The position numbers and the translations under genes are program-made. Shown here in pieces: positions 29,801-42,896 of a DNA stretch of 57,471 nt. Position 1 is the first letter of the stretch, and the number at the start of each line of letters is the position of its first letter. The notes beneath the pieces were generated by a model that was not told the DNA's origin, did not search any database, and was given only the letters and a program-made list of their open reading frames with translations. Origin of the DNA: Tubiluchus corallicola (lineage: Eukaryota; Priapulida; Priapulimorpha; Priapulimorphida; Tubiluchidae); NCBI GenBank assembly GCA_030141605.1, contig JAQGDQ010001174.1, positions 1-57,471 of the forward strand, read 5' to 3'.

Positions 29801-32800
29801 CACAGAGCAAATTAACAGCTTGTCCGGAAAACATTCTCTGCTGACTGGATGTAAGGTATGATGCATGTCAACTCAGCGTGATTAGTGCCTTCAAGGACAA
29901 AATGCCAAGTGCTCCTATTTTTCTTGATTGGAGATTATATGTATTGAAAGAATATCCACTAGTGCTTTGCAAACCGATTTTGTGTGCTTCACAAATGCAT
30001 TTTCTATTTTTGTCAAAGAAATACACTACTTTAGTGTAAAAGCAAGCTAATTTTCGTGACCATGCGCAAAGTTATATTTTATAATTTTTCAGTTGGTCGA
30101 GTGCCTCTAAGATGTACATTATAATTAAAATAATACATACTATCCACGTCAGTTGTAACCTAAAACAGACATTTATGACTACGACTGTCATAGATAGTAT
30201 ATTATTTTAAATAAATATATTTTGTGTTTATCTCTCTGCATTACAGAATATTTCCAGTTTATTGAAATTTACACTTAACACTGATTGACATGTTAGCAAT
30301 GGCTGTTTGCCAGACTACTGCAAATTTACTGTAGACTATTATAAAAACTTGTACATCACATCGTAAGCTAATGTCCAGTTTTACAACCTTCAGCCTGTCA
30401 GAGTTTATCCAGTAAAGCTGAAAACATTCCGCACCACGCAGCACGACGATGACGAGCCCATGGAGCCGCATGATATCGTGTCACAGATAACTTTAGGTAA
30501 TGCCTTGGGTAGTAGTTTCATGAGTTATTTAAAATGTGGTTTAGTGTATTTCCACATAGATAGTATTTGCCCAAATTGTGACTATGTTTGTAATCATGAA
30601 CTATGAACTATTTTTATGACCTACGAATTTTATTTCACACATCAAAAAATACAATATCAAACACATCAATAAAATTAAAATAAAATAATTTGAGCAGTGC
30701 AAGGTGAATGTATGACCATACAGTCATTAACACACTCACCTTACTTAAATGAAAAAATGATTATAATTGTGCATGCTTCTGTAGATTAATAATATACATA
30801 AGGATGATGCAAATAATGTAATAATAGCAATGGTATAAGAGCAATAAAACTGAAAGTTTTATTAAACATAATACGTAATTACGACTTTGAGTGAACCCTA
30901 GAGAGTGAAAAATTTTAAGTAGTTACAAATTTGAAATATCTGATTATCTGTCAACGTAGTAATAAGTATATATTTGTATCATAATGTACATTGTTAATTG
31001 CACAGATGAGTACCATAATGATCTTTTAAAGCTGTCAGTAAGTAAGGGGGAACTTTATATTCTAAATCGATATTTACATTGTAGATATGTATTCGTACAC
31101 ACATACACGTGTACATATATTTATATACATATACATATATATAAACCCATATTCATACATATATATTATATACACATACACTCACGCAGACATGCATATA
31201 AACACATCCACACACACACGCATGCACACATACACATATGTATGCATGCATGCACGCTTACATATTACTTACTTGTATATACAATTATATACATATACAC
31301 ACATATGTACCCATATATAAGTGGGGGAGAAGATATTGAATTATATACTTGTAGTTGTAGCAATAACTATAATTGTATATTACATTTAAATGTAACTGGT
31401 AGTAATAATGTAGCCATCATAACCATTAAACATAGGCTATGGGGGGGGGGGGGTAAATTGTATGAATATAAGTGATTCTTTGGCAAAATTAATGCTATAA
31501 TAATACATTCAAAATTTTTTGTATCATGTTGTATCATGAAATTAATGTTGATTATATGTGGGCGAAGAGAGCGTATATTATTATATTTAAGTCGTTATAA
31601 CCAAATTATTTTAATAAATATAGGCTATTAGGAACAATTGTAACAGCAATCGCAATACCATAATATGCATATAATATTATGAATAATGAAGGGAGAGGGT
31701 ATTCATTGGCAAAGAGTGATTCTTAATCAAATGTAAAGCTAAAATAGTATATTCGATTGTACTATGTGAAAGATAATTTTTTTACTCATATAAATTAATT
31801 GGTCAACTAATCAAGCAAATACTCTGCTAAGCTAAGAGCATTCAAGGGCTTGTTTTCCAAGTGGAAACAGATACAATTATAGGCTGCGATGAATGAATAA
31901 TTTCATTTTAGTGATTTATACCCTTTATTAATAAAAGTAACAAAAGTCATAAAGATACATATTAGTAAAAAAAACACAAGTGCAAAAAGACACACGTGCT
32001 CAAAAAAGAAAAAAACATCTGATCTTCTATGCCAATGAATGTTTACTAATTAAAAATATCTTGTATTGCTTGGTAGCTATTTTTGAAGAAGGAGAAGCAA
32101 TTATTGTCTTAGGCACACTATTACCACAAAATAAGTCCATTGTGCTATAAGGTATTTAAGCCATATGCTGTGTTAAATCGTGTTTGAAAATACCTACTGG
32201 AAGACCCCAGTGTCTCCTACTGGAAGACCTAGTATATTGGTAGTGAACATCTTTGATTAAGGTAAAGTAGTTAGGTAAAGTAGTTAAGGTATATATTTCA
32301 CGCAATTGCCAGTTATTAAACTTATAAATGAATTTAAATAATTCAAGATTAAAAATATCTTCTATTTTTAATAAAAAAAAAGTGTTGTTGCATGGTCTCT
32401 GTAATTGGCAAAAGTCGTGTTTTTAACTATTTAATTCTGTACTGTTAATAGTGGTTGTAATAAGTATTTTTTTGTTTGCCACCAAGGCAACACACAGTAT
32501 TGGAGATACAGATAAACTAATGCATGGTAGATCATTTTCAAAATAGGCAAATTAATAAAATGTCTTAACTTTGCAAAAATACCCACTTGTTGCTATAGAG
32601 AAAATGTGGGTAGACCACTTCATATCATTAACAATATGCAACCCAAGGTGTTTTATACTACTACTTAGTCCATTTGAGGTTAAAGTTATATCGCCAATTT
32701 TGAGTTCAAAAGTGGAAGAATCCTGTTGTGAAAGGTTCCTACTGATTAACGTATACTTAGTTTTAGTGTAATTAACAGTTAATTTATTCGCCTTCATCCA

Positions 32801-35800
32801 GCCATCGATCTTTTTTAGTTCATTGTTAGTGCGATGTTGTAAAGTTAAATAGTTAGTAGATGTGAGGAAGAGACGTGTCATCAGCGAAAAAACAAGTATT
32901 AAAATCAGTAGCAAGATTCAGGTCAGTCATTGATATAGATTAGGGAAAGCAGCGGCCAAGAGTAGATCCTTGAGGAAAAACAAATCAGAAAAGTTTTGGA
33001 TCATTCTAAGTTTTTTAATACATACCTTTATGATTGTCTAGCATCATGCATTCCTTGGAAAACCATTTTGCAGAAACAAAACAAAAAATGCATTTGACTA
33101 AGCTGCATTTGTGTCCCCAATAATTTACATAAAAGACTTTTAATGTTGGTCATCTTTTTCAGATGTTGCAACACCGGTTTCTGTCGAAGATGTCACTGAT
33201 AGTGCTAGTCATCATTTAGAACTAGTACAACACACTGCATCATTACATATGGATGTAGACAATGTCGAAGAACCTCCCACATCTCCTGATATTTACAGGT
33301 CTACTTTGATCATTCACATTGTTGGCATAAAGCATCCATATGCAAACAAAGTCTACTCGCTCACAGATGCATTTCGGATCCGGCTTATCGACAAAAAGAC
33401 TGGATATTTTATTGATCCAAGAACTTACCAGTCAATTCCATTGGAAAAGAGTCTTTCTCGCGGTCATTTAGATAATTCGCTGTATGAGAAGCTTATGACT
33501 CACTATGGGATATATGACATCTTTTCTGGTCTGTCAATTTCGTTACTAGAAGCCATCACAAGTGGGCAGTATGACACCGATAGGGGAATGTTTTCTGACC
33601 CACAATCTGGCGAGCTTCTGACTCCCAATGAAGCTGTTGCTGCTGGTATGACCCCGGCTAGTAATATTCCCTACTTGGTTGCCAGCGGGGTCATTGAACC
33701 CGTAGGAATGACTTTGCAAGAAGCCATTAAATCTAAGGCACTGAACGTTTACACAGGAGAATTCAGCAGCCCTCAAACTGGAACCACTCTGCCTCTCACT
33801 GATGCATTACAAAGGAAGTTTGTCACTTTATTATATCACCATCCAAATTTTGTGGGTGAATGCCTTGCTGACGCATTATCAAACCGGCATATTGTAGAAA
33901 GTACGGGTGAATACATAAACAAAGATGGCCGCTACCACTATGAGCAAGCAGTTCGAAGAGGTTTGTTGAATCCTCACACTAGGGAAATCGTGTGCGGTGC
34001 CACTTCTTATAAACTGACAACCAAAGATGCCATCACTGATGGCATGGTCAACATTCGAACAAACACATTTTGCGAAAAATATTCTCAAGAAATGAGTCTT
34101 TACCAGGCCAAAGATAGACAGCGTATTGTTAAGCCATATACTCTAGTGGAGGGTTACCGGAACAATCTAATCGACGAAAGCCGAGGTTTATTTATAGATC
34201 AGCACACCAATGAAAAGGTGCAGCTGTTAGAAGCGGCTGCTCGTGGCTTACTAGATGTAGATGCTAAATGTATCGTAAACACTAATACTGGGGACATATT
34301 GTCTGTGAATGAGGCACTAATAAAGGGTCTAATTAACAGTTTCTGTAGAATATCTGATGCAAAAACAAACGATACTATGCGACTAAGTGAAGCCATTAAG
34401 AAGAATGTTCTTGTTGAAACAAAATGGTGCTTATTATTTAATGTTGATGCTATAAGTGATACAGCTGCAAATGCAAGATGTTCATTTAATGACGCTGTTT
34501 CAAAAGATATAGTTCAGTTAACTTCTGGGATATTTGTAGATACGTTAAATCAAATGCCTTTGACACTTGCAGAGGCTGGTGCTAGGGAAATTATTACCCC
34601 ACAATTAGTAGACTGTTTGTCAAGCCAGTCGGGTATGCAGGACAGCAGAGGAAAGTATCTCAGCATCTTTGAAGCAATAATTTTTGGTTTCATAGATCCT
34701 TGTGTGGGTACCATCAGGGATATTCATAGTGGAGAATATGTAGAACCTACTGCTGCTGCTGAAGTTGGCATTTTATCCGAAGAAGATGCTATCGAATTAA
34801 TCAAAAGCATTTACATTGCTGTGCCAATTACTGAAAGTATAGAGAAAACTGCAATGGTAGTTAATGGGGAAATACATGTAGCAGAAGCAGATCTAGATTT
34901 TGCCATTACAAAGCCATTGACCAGGAATGATATTATTAGATATGTTACAGAATTAGAGATTCCGAGAGGTGGCTTGCCTTTAGAAGTTGCCATCAGCACA
35001 AATGTGCTAAGTGACACAACTGGTTACTTGACTGTACCTTCTGATAACTACAAGATGCCACTGGCTGATGCTGTTAAACATGAGTTTGTTGATGGGAAAT
35101 CTGCTCTTGTATACAGTCCAAAAGGTAAAAAAGTTAAACTTAGTAAAGCTTTGAAAAGTAAGCTTCTCGATGCCAGAGGGCGGTACACAGATGCAAACAC
35201 CGGAGAAAGGTATAACTTGAAGAAGGCAATCGAAAAAGAAATTGTTACCTTTCAACCTCGACTGATGATTGACGAAGCCAAAAAACCTTTTTACGAAGTT
35301 GAGGACACTCGAGATGCGCTTGATCAAATTGCGACCTCAAAGTTGCTTGTAAGTGCTATGTCAGCCAGCAAAAGTGACCCAGATACCACACAAGAAAGGA
35401 AGGTTAAAGCTATCAAGGATCAACATCCTAAACAAGCTGGTCTAGAAGGTAGCGGTAGACTGAAGATTGACATGGCTACCGGTAATGTGCTAGACACGAA
35501 GACAGGTGAAGAGATGACGCTTGGACAGGCAATTGAGAATGAGTTAGTAAGCAAGCCTAACACATTTTTGCAAAATCCATCGACTGGTGATATACTGTCA
35601 TTGTCTGAAGCACTGGAACAATATATTTTAGATGATACAAGTTGGGAACTAGTCAATACTAACACTTACGAGCGTACGCCGCTTTCTTTGGCTGTATGTC
35701 AAGGTTTGATCACTAAAGTTGCATTCGTCATTAAACCGTCTGTTGAGGTGGTAGGGTCTGATCGAGCTCTAGATGCAGTTAAAGTAGACATTACTGTAGG

Positions 35801-38800
35801 TACAATGGCAGATCCAAAGACTGGACGTAGGATTACCTTGGAGCAAGGAATTAGCAAAGGGTACATTGACCAGCAAGGTACATTGATATGCAATCCTGCT
35901 ACCAATAATATCATGCCTCTTTCTGAAGCAGTTACGATGGACATAGTTCATCCAAGCTCCTGGGAAATTCACAACGTCGATACTCATGAGTACATTTCGT
36001 TTTCACACGGTGTTAAAATTGGACACGTACCGAGATTATATGTTGATGACACGGCTTTGCCATCAGCTTACGTTTCTGTGCAGAAAATAGAAAATTACAG
36101 GGTAGATCCATACAAAGAAGTGATAATGGATGTCAATACTGGGGAATCTTTGTCATTTACTGCGGCTTCATTCAAAGGTTTGCTAAGTATTCCTTTATCA
36201 TACGTTAAGGATCCTACAACTGGAAGCGAGCTTACAATTAAAGAAGCTTTAAACGAAGACGTTCTTACTTCTGATACATTTGAGTGCAAAAACTCTAGAA
36301 CAGGTGACGTTCTGACTCTTCAGCAGGTGTTGACAAAGGCTGTTATAATTGCTCAGCCAGATAATTTAAGTGCTTTTGACAATATGTATAAATTAGATCC
36401 TCATGCAGGAACTATCACAAATACGTGGAGTGGGGATTGTATGTATTTAGAGGAAGCTGCCCGAAAAGGCTTTTTGTGCCCACAAACAACAATGATTACA
36501 GACCCATCGTCAGGAATAGAAACATCTCTGCAGAATGGTATAAAACAAGGCATTGTAGATCCAAAAACATTTCAGATTATCAACACAATTTCAGGGGAAT
36601 ACACTTCGCTGTCAGACGGCATTAAGGCGGGACTATTTACAAAGTTATCTTTCACAAAGGACGTAAAGACGAAGTCGGGCATTCAGCCAATGGAGGCATA
36701 TTATAACCTTGATACGACGATATCGAAAAATTTAACAATGGAGAAAGAGAGGCCAGTTCTGTTTGTAATTCAGAAACTGATTCCTACAAATGTGCTGAGC
36801 GTAGTGCCTGTTGTCGAAGAAACTGATAGTGCACCAAAGACAAAAACAATAGTAACTGAACAGTCCAGCTGGTATAATGCAAGACATGGATTCAAAGTGT
36901 TGCCATCTGGTGATGTGGTTAATGTGAACACCAATGAGGTGTTTAGTCTTCAGGAAGCCCTTGCGAGACGACTTGTCACCCCAATTCCTGCTGAACGAGC
37001 TCGTCAGAGTAGCATGGCAACTGAGCGCGCATCGGTCGTATATCAGAGTGAAGATAGGTTGGGCTACCGGCCAATGGAGGATATTGTTGAAATTCCTGAA
37101 AACGATTATGACGACGATGATAACGGCCAGCAGCATTACGATCAAACTGAGCTTATTCACAAAACCAAAACATACGAATATTCTTACGTGTCAGACATGG
37201 AAACCGATGTCATTGAAACAGCAGAAAGAGATGTGAGCTTGAGTTTACCAAGACCTTCTCTGGTTACTTCAGTCAGTCAAGCTGCACAGAAGGAGATCTA
37301 CTTCGACTGGAAAACCGGAATGATAAGCGATCCGGTCAAAGGCGAATTCGTTACCATTAGCGAAGCTGTTGACAGAAAGCTTATTAATCCTGCATTGTTT
37401 GAAATCACTGACCCTGTAAGTGGTCGAACAATGACAGTTATCAAAGCCATAGATAGCGGGCTTGTGGAACCTGGTAGCCTTCATGTACAGTCAGCCACAG
37501 CGGTCACTCAGCCAATTTCTTTTGAAGATGCCAAGCAGCTTATCATCAAGCATGGAAAACCGGTTACTCTGTATGATGCCATTTCTTTGGGACTTGTTAA
37601 CAATACTGACAACAAAGTTACGGACACAGCTAGGAGCGAATGTGTTACATTACTTGAAGCAATACGTCGCGGCATAATAGATGCTGATGCACCGACAATT
37701 CACGATCTGATGACTGGGGAAGTGTTGTCATTGTTTGAAGCCATTGAGCGCAATATTGTTTATCCAGAAGAAGGCCTTGTGCTGAATACCAAATCTGGCA
37801 TAAGACTGTCTTTAGTTACAGCTCTTCAAGAAGGTCTCATTATGCCCACTACTGCAAGTGTGGCTTTCCACGAGGGCATAACTCGAGGATTATTTGATGT
37901 CAATACTCTCATGTTCTTCTGTCCGAGCACGTATCAGTATGTGAAACTAGAAAAAGCACTTGAGGATGGTTTTCTGAATATGGATTCAGTTTTGGTTAAC
38001 GACGTGAAGGCTGACGCCTACATTACAGCAGAAGAAGCGCTAAATTCTGGTCTGCTAAATGTCGCAAACGGAGTGGTGACAAACACGTTAACAGGTCAGA
38101 CTGTGCCACTGAGTGAGGCCATCGAGCAGAATTTACTGATGCCAAATGCAAGGCGCTTGTCTCTGCATTATGCTGTTTCTGATGCCACAATTTTTGATGA
38201 GGATACCAACACTTTCTTTGACCCTAAGACAAAGAAGCGAGTCACACTTACTGAAGCAATAAATTCTGGTCTCGTTGATCCAAGCAAAGCAGCTATTAAG
38301 GATCCCAAAACAAAGAAAATGCTAACATTAACTCAGGCGGTAGAACAAAACCTGCTCGAGCCAGATGAAAATGTTTTCCTGGATCCAGTCACTGGCAAAA
38401 AGTTTCCACTGGATGAAGCTGTTTCCAGCGGATACATAGTGAAACCTCATCGAACGAAAGATGAGTACATTGTGCCTGGAGAAGTGGCTGTAAGGGATCC
38501 AGCCCAGCTCAGTAAAGCAACAACATTTGGAAGGCGAGCTATCAAGGTATTGCTTACATTTTTCATGCTGCAAGAAGTGCTTACATAAATAATATGTACC
38601 AGCAATAATAAAGTAGATTAAGATATTGATAAAGAATATAGAAAAATTGTAATGGAGTGGCTGTAATGTGTTGTCATTTTGATGTTTCTACAGGCTCTGA
38701 TAGAAAAGCGTGTTAAGGGGGCAGAAGCTCAGTCAGATAACCTGAACGAATGGCTTTGCAATGTGCAGCACAAACTTCTACGGTTTTATCCTAATCTTAC

Positions 38801-41800
38801 CAACCCTGACCAAGTGCAGAAGAAATTAGCAGAAATAAAAGTGAGTTTATTGCTATAATTTATTTCAAATGCATACAAACTAGATCCTTGTAAAATGAGG
38901 CAGTATTAACTGGTGCCTTATCAAGTGAAATAGTTAATGCTTTTCTAACATGATAGAGTTACTGTTGTGTTTTGTTTCTCTTGGAAGGCTCATAGAGAAA
39001 ACCAGAAAACACTTCATCAAATTAAACTAGTTTATTAAGCAAGAATTTTACAACACAAAAGTATGAAGGAACACGAAATGATTACACAAAACATGAAAAT
39101 CTGGAAAACGTTTGAGTGTATCTGAAAATACAGATATACAAGAGAATGTGTAAGTGGCGTCCGTGTGTGTCCCGCTCAGCGGCCTGCTTCGCCTTATATA
39201 GCGTGCCCGAGAAGCTTCTAGAACTTTTGTTCCAGAACATTCCACACGGTAAGACGATTATTCCAACGGAACAGCCTACAATGTTCTATGTAATTCTAAT
39301 AGATGCCAGCGATCTCCACAACAGTTAACATTGTGTTTAAATGTTTCAAATTGGTTTATTCGTTTGTCGTAGGAGCTACAGAAAGATGTTGACAATAATC
39401 AGGAGAAAATACTAAGTTGCGTTGGAAATTTGAAACACTTATCAAGCGAACATGATGTTTTATCTGATGTGAAAACAAAGAGTCTTTCTGAACAAGCCGA
39501 AAACATGCAATCTTTGTAAGTATTTGTAAAGAAAAAGCTACGAGGTTAAAAAATTCCATACTTTAAAGGGGGAGAAGCGCTAAAATGTCCCGAGGTTTCT
39601 AGAATACCTTTTCTTTATCAGCCAAAGCAGACAAAGCGTTATTGAAAAAGAGAAACGTTTTTATGTACAGAACACTGTACTTGCTTGCATTTTAGGCTAC
39701 TATAAATTAGAAAAACAATTAAATGCGATGCCGACACATATTTTACATATTTACGTACACAAATATGCAACAATGCAAACAATAGTCGGTGTAAACATCT
39801 GTGTAAACTAATCAAATAATCTATAAGTAAGCTGTATAGAACCGGGGTAATGTCTGTGATTTCTGTAACACAGCATCTACACAGTACCAAAGAGTTAGGA
39901 CGAGAAAAAGGCTTTTGTAACATCTGACATTCATATATGCCTAAAAATAGGTAAGTTACAAGGGTAAGATCACAAACGTCATAATCATTGCATTTACAAG
40001 GCCAGAACTGGTTTCTGTGTATGCATGTGGCTTCGGTAAGTGTTTGAAGTTCATTGCGACTGTTTTGCCACTGAAGTACATTGCGACTGAGAAGTCTGCA
40101 TAACCTGAATAGTATTAAAGTCCAAATCTTATAATTATATTTTAAAAAGCTAGTATTTATAAATTATGCATTTGACAGATCTATTGTTTGTTTAATGCTA
40201 ATTATCTGTTTATCGCAGGTTCTTGCAGGTTCAGTCGCAGTTATCCAACAGAGGCAAGCATCTTTCATCAGCTGTAGATGAAATGGAGAAACTTAACAGA
40301 GAAATAGATGACTTTGATGAATGGTTGAAAACTAGTCACGGCACACTGAGTGACTTTCAGTGTGGTTGGACTAACTTGGAAACATTACCTGATACAATTA
40401 GTGATCTCAAGGTGTGTTGATGACTTCCATTTATTGATTTGTTATTCTTGCTGTCTTGAGCATTCTTGACCATGTTAGCCAAGAGTTAACTTTTGATTTT
40501 CAAGAAACTGTTTAGTGCAAATGTATTAATAGGAAAGCAGTAGATTATTGTACAACTCTCAAGCCGCATTTACCAGACATCTGGAATGTGGTATGCGTAT
40601 TGCGTAGAAATAATTTTATATTGTTTTTAATGAACCCATTTGTCAGACCGTGTTATTCCCTCATTTTTTCTGTAGCATTCCTATTGAATTTTTTTAAATT
40701 TTTTATATGCTGCTGGATACACAGTATCCAGTATATACATACACAGATGGATACAATGGATAATGTATAATGCATTCTGGATGTCAGGATGTTTGGTAAA
40801 TGTCACATTAAACAGTTCTTATAATAATAAAATACAACAAATGAGTTTTTAGTGCACTCTAAGGAGTCAGCGTTAATGGTTTCATCCAGTCTTCACCAAA
40901 GTTGACAGCAGCAGTTTTTTATCATTGTTTAGAATGCAAGAAATACTTTGTCAGTTGTATGGCACATTTAGACTTCATACTTTTAAAACTGAGTATCTAA
41001 AATATTCTTTGCTGGTAAAATATACAAATATATATCTGTATGCACCTGTATAGTTAGAATGTTAGATTAATTCAGACCTAGATTAGTTTCGTTTCGGAGG
41101 CTACAGCTCATGGACTGCACCCTTCTCGACTATGCAGTATTTCAAACGAAGGTCATGATCTAGTTTCTTTACTGTTTCAGGAATTTTCAGAGGATGTGAT
41201 TTCACATCAAGCCGATTTGAGATTCTTATCACTTTCTTCAAATAGGCTGATTAAAGAAGCAGAGGTATGCAGAATGTGATTACACTTTATTGATTTTTTT
41301 AATGAAAACTTGTACTTAAATTAAGTTTTTTCACGTAGATGGCATAAGATTACTTAGTATGCAGCTTATATCAAGCACTTTTGTATTCATATTTGTTTGT
41401 CTAAAACATTGTAAAGAGGTGTAAGAAAATGATTGCCTTTTCGCATACGGAAGAACCTAAAAGAGTAGACAAAAACCAACAAAACAATGGCAAAGAGCAT
41501 TTAAGTTTGAATAAGGAACACTTGTCTTAATACTTTGTACTGCCGTTATTCGCAGCTTTATGGCCCGAGGGCATAAAGTGGACAAGGGCACAAGTAAATG
41601 GACAAGGGCAACATTGATTCACGTTGGTCTTTCAATGTGAATGATGTCACGACTCATTTCTTCAAGAATTCTGATGATTTTTGATTTCTGGCGAAAATAT
41701 TGATAAGAATTATCGAAACAGATTAAATAAGAAATAATACAATGATTAAAATATTAAGAAATTCATTTATTTCTGCACCCTGCAAAGCACATCATTTTGT

Positions 41801-42862
41801 GTCGCCTAAATTTAAAATCCCCGGCTTTCAAAGAAACGTATTACACTTGAATTTTCTGAGTTCGATCAAAAAGTCTCATGTTTATTACAGGCCTTGCAGT
41901 CTTGTGTGAACGAATTCCGTTTGGCAAAAGGAAAGGAGCCACTTAGTGAAGCAGTCTTGCAGCAGCCGGCACACATTGAAGAGGTGGCAGAGAGATATAC
42001 CAACCTCAAAGACAAGTGTAACACACTCAAGACACAGCTGTCTACTGTAGAAGACAAAAACAATGCTTTTACTGAGTCAGTAAACAAGTTAGCCGAATGG
42101 TTAGAACAGGTATTGCATGTGTTAAACCTTATGTCAGCAGACCTGTACAAGCAAAATTAGTCTGAACATTTGTGCTTTGTTTATTTTTCCATCATTTTTC
42201 TTTAGGTTCAGTTATATCATAGTAATGTCTGTAGCAATATGGTGGATCCTATTCGTACCTTTTTAACCTTCATTTATGTGCTTTCAAGGCTTACATGCAG
42301 TGATGTTCACCAATAGTTATCGTTATACACACGATAAAATCGATGTTAACTGGTTAATTAGTTCTTTTTGACACCTTTAGAATTCTTAATGGATTATATA
42401 GAATACCTTAATAAAGATAAAGGCTTTCTGGCAGTTGATATCTCTAAAATTCTCTACAGAATGTTTTAATTTTGTTATTTTTTAGTTGTTTGAGTAGCTG
42501 CTGTATTGTTGTGAAGTTATGTAAACACTCTTCAAGTCAGTCAGTTTCTCACAGAATGGACTATTATAATATGGTCCACGTCGGTCCGTTGTTCACAACT
42601 ACATTTAGATTTTCTCTTATACTTCTGCTTCGAGTGATTTGATCGATAGGAAACTTGGATGAGTGATTCTTTGATTAAGACATGCTACAGAACGCTCCTC
42701 CCCCCACAATAAAATCTACAATTTTCAATGTCTGTCTTAGTTAATTAATTTTTAAATTCCAATTCCACTATACAGCATCTAGAAACGTATATCTATCCAT
42801 TGTCTGAGCTATTTTTGCTATCTGTATATTAATTACGCTGGTATCTGGATTTACACATATAT

Positions 42863-42896
<34 letters not shown>

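Larger units (their letters stand above)
11269..29855 (+). other. plakin domain with embedded SH3 fold (exons 8-29)
   Basis: Residues 250-1430 form a chain of three-helix spectrin-like repeats, seen as heptad-rich helices with recurrent tryptophans ([59 protein letters not shown]). An SH3 fold sits at about residues 904-960 ([43 protein letters not shown]), as in all plakins. The plakin domain is the usual docking region for junctional and membrane partners. A Ser/Thr-rich insertion of roughly 120 residues lies in exon 13. Confidence 0.92.

Noticed and set aside
30984-31475. 163-codon open frame rich in Tyr, His, Ile and Thr
   Set aside because: It is a translation of an ACAT/ATAC low-complexity tract and the G13 run.
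36732-37160. 142-codon minus-strand open frame inside the giant exon
   Set aside because: It is the antisense shadow of the plakin-repeat coding sequence.
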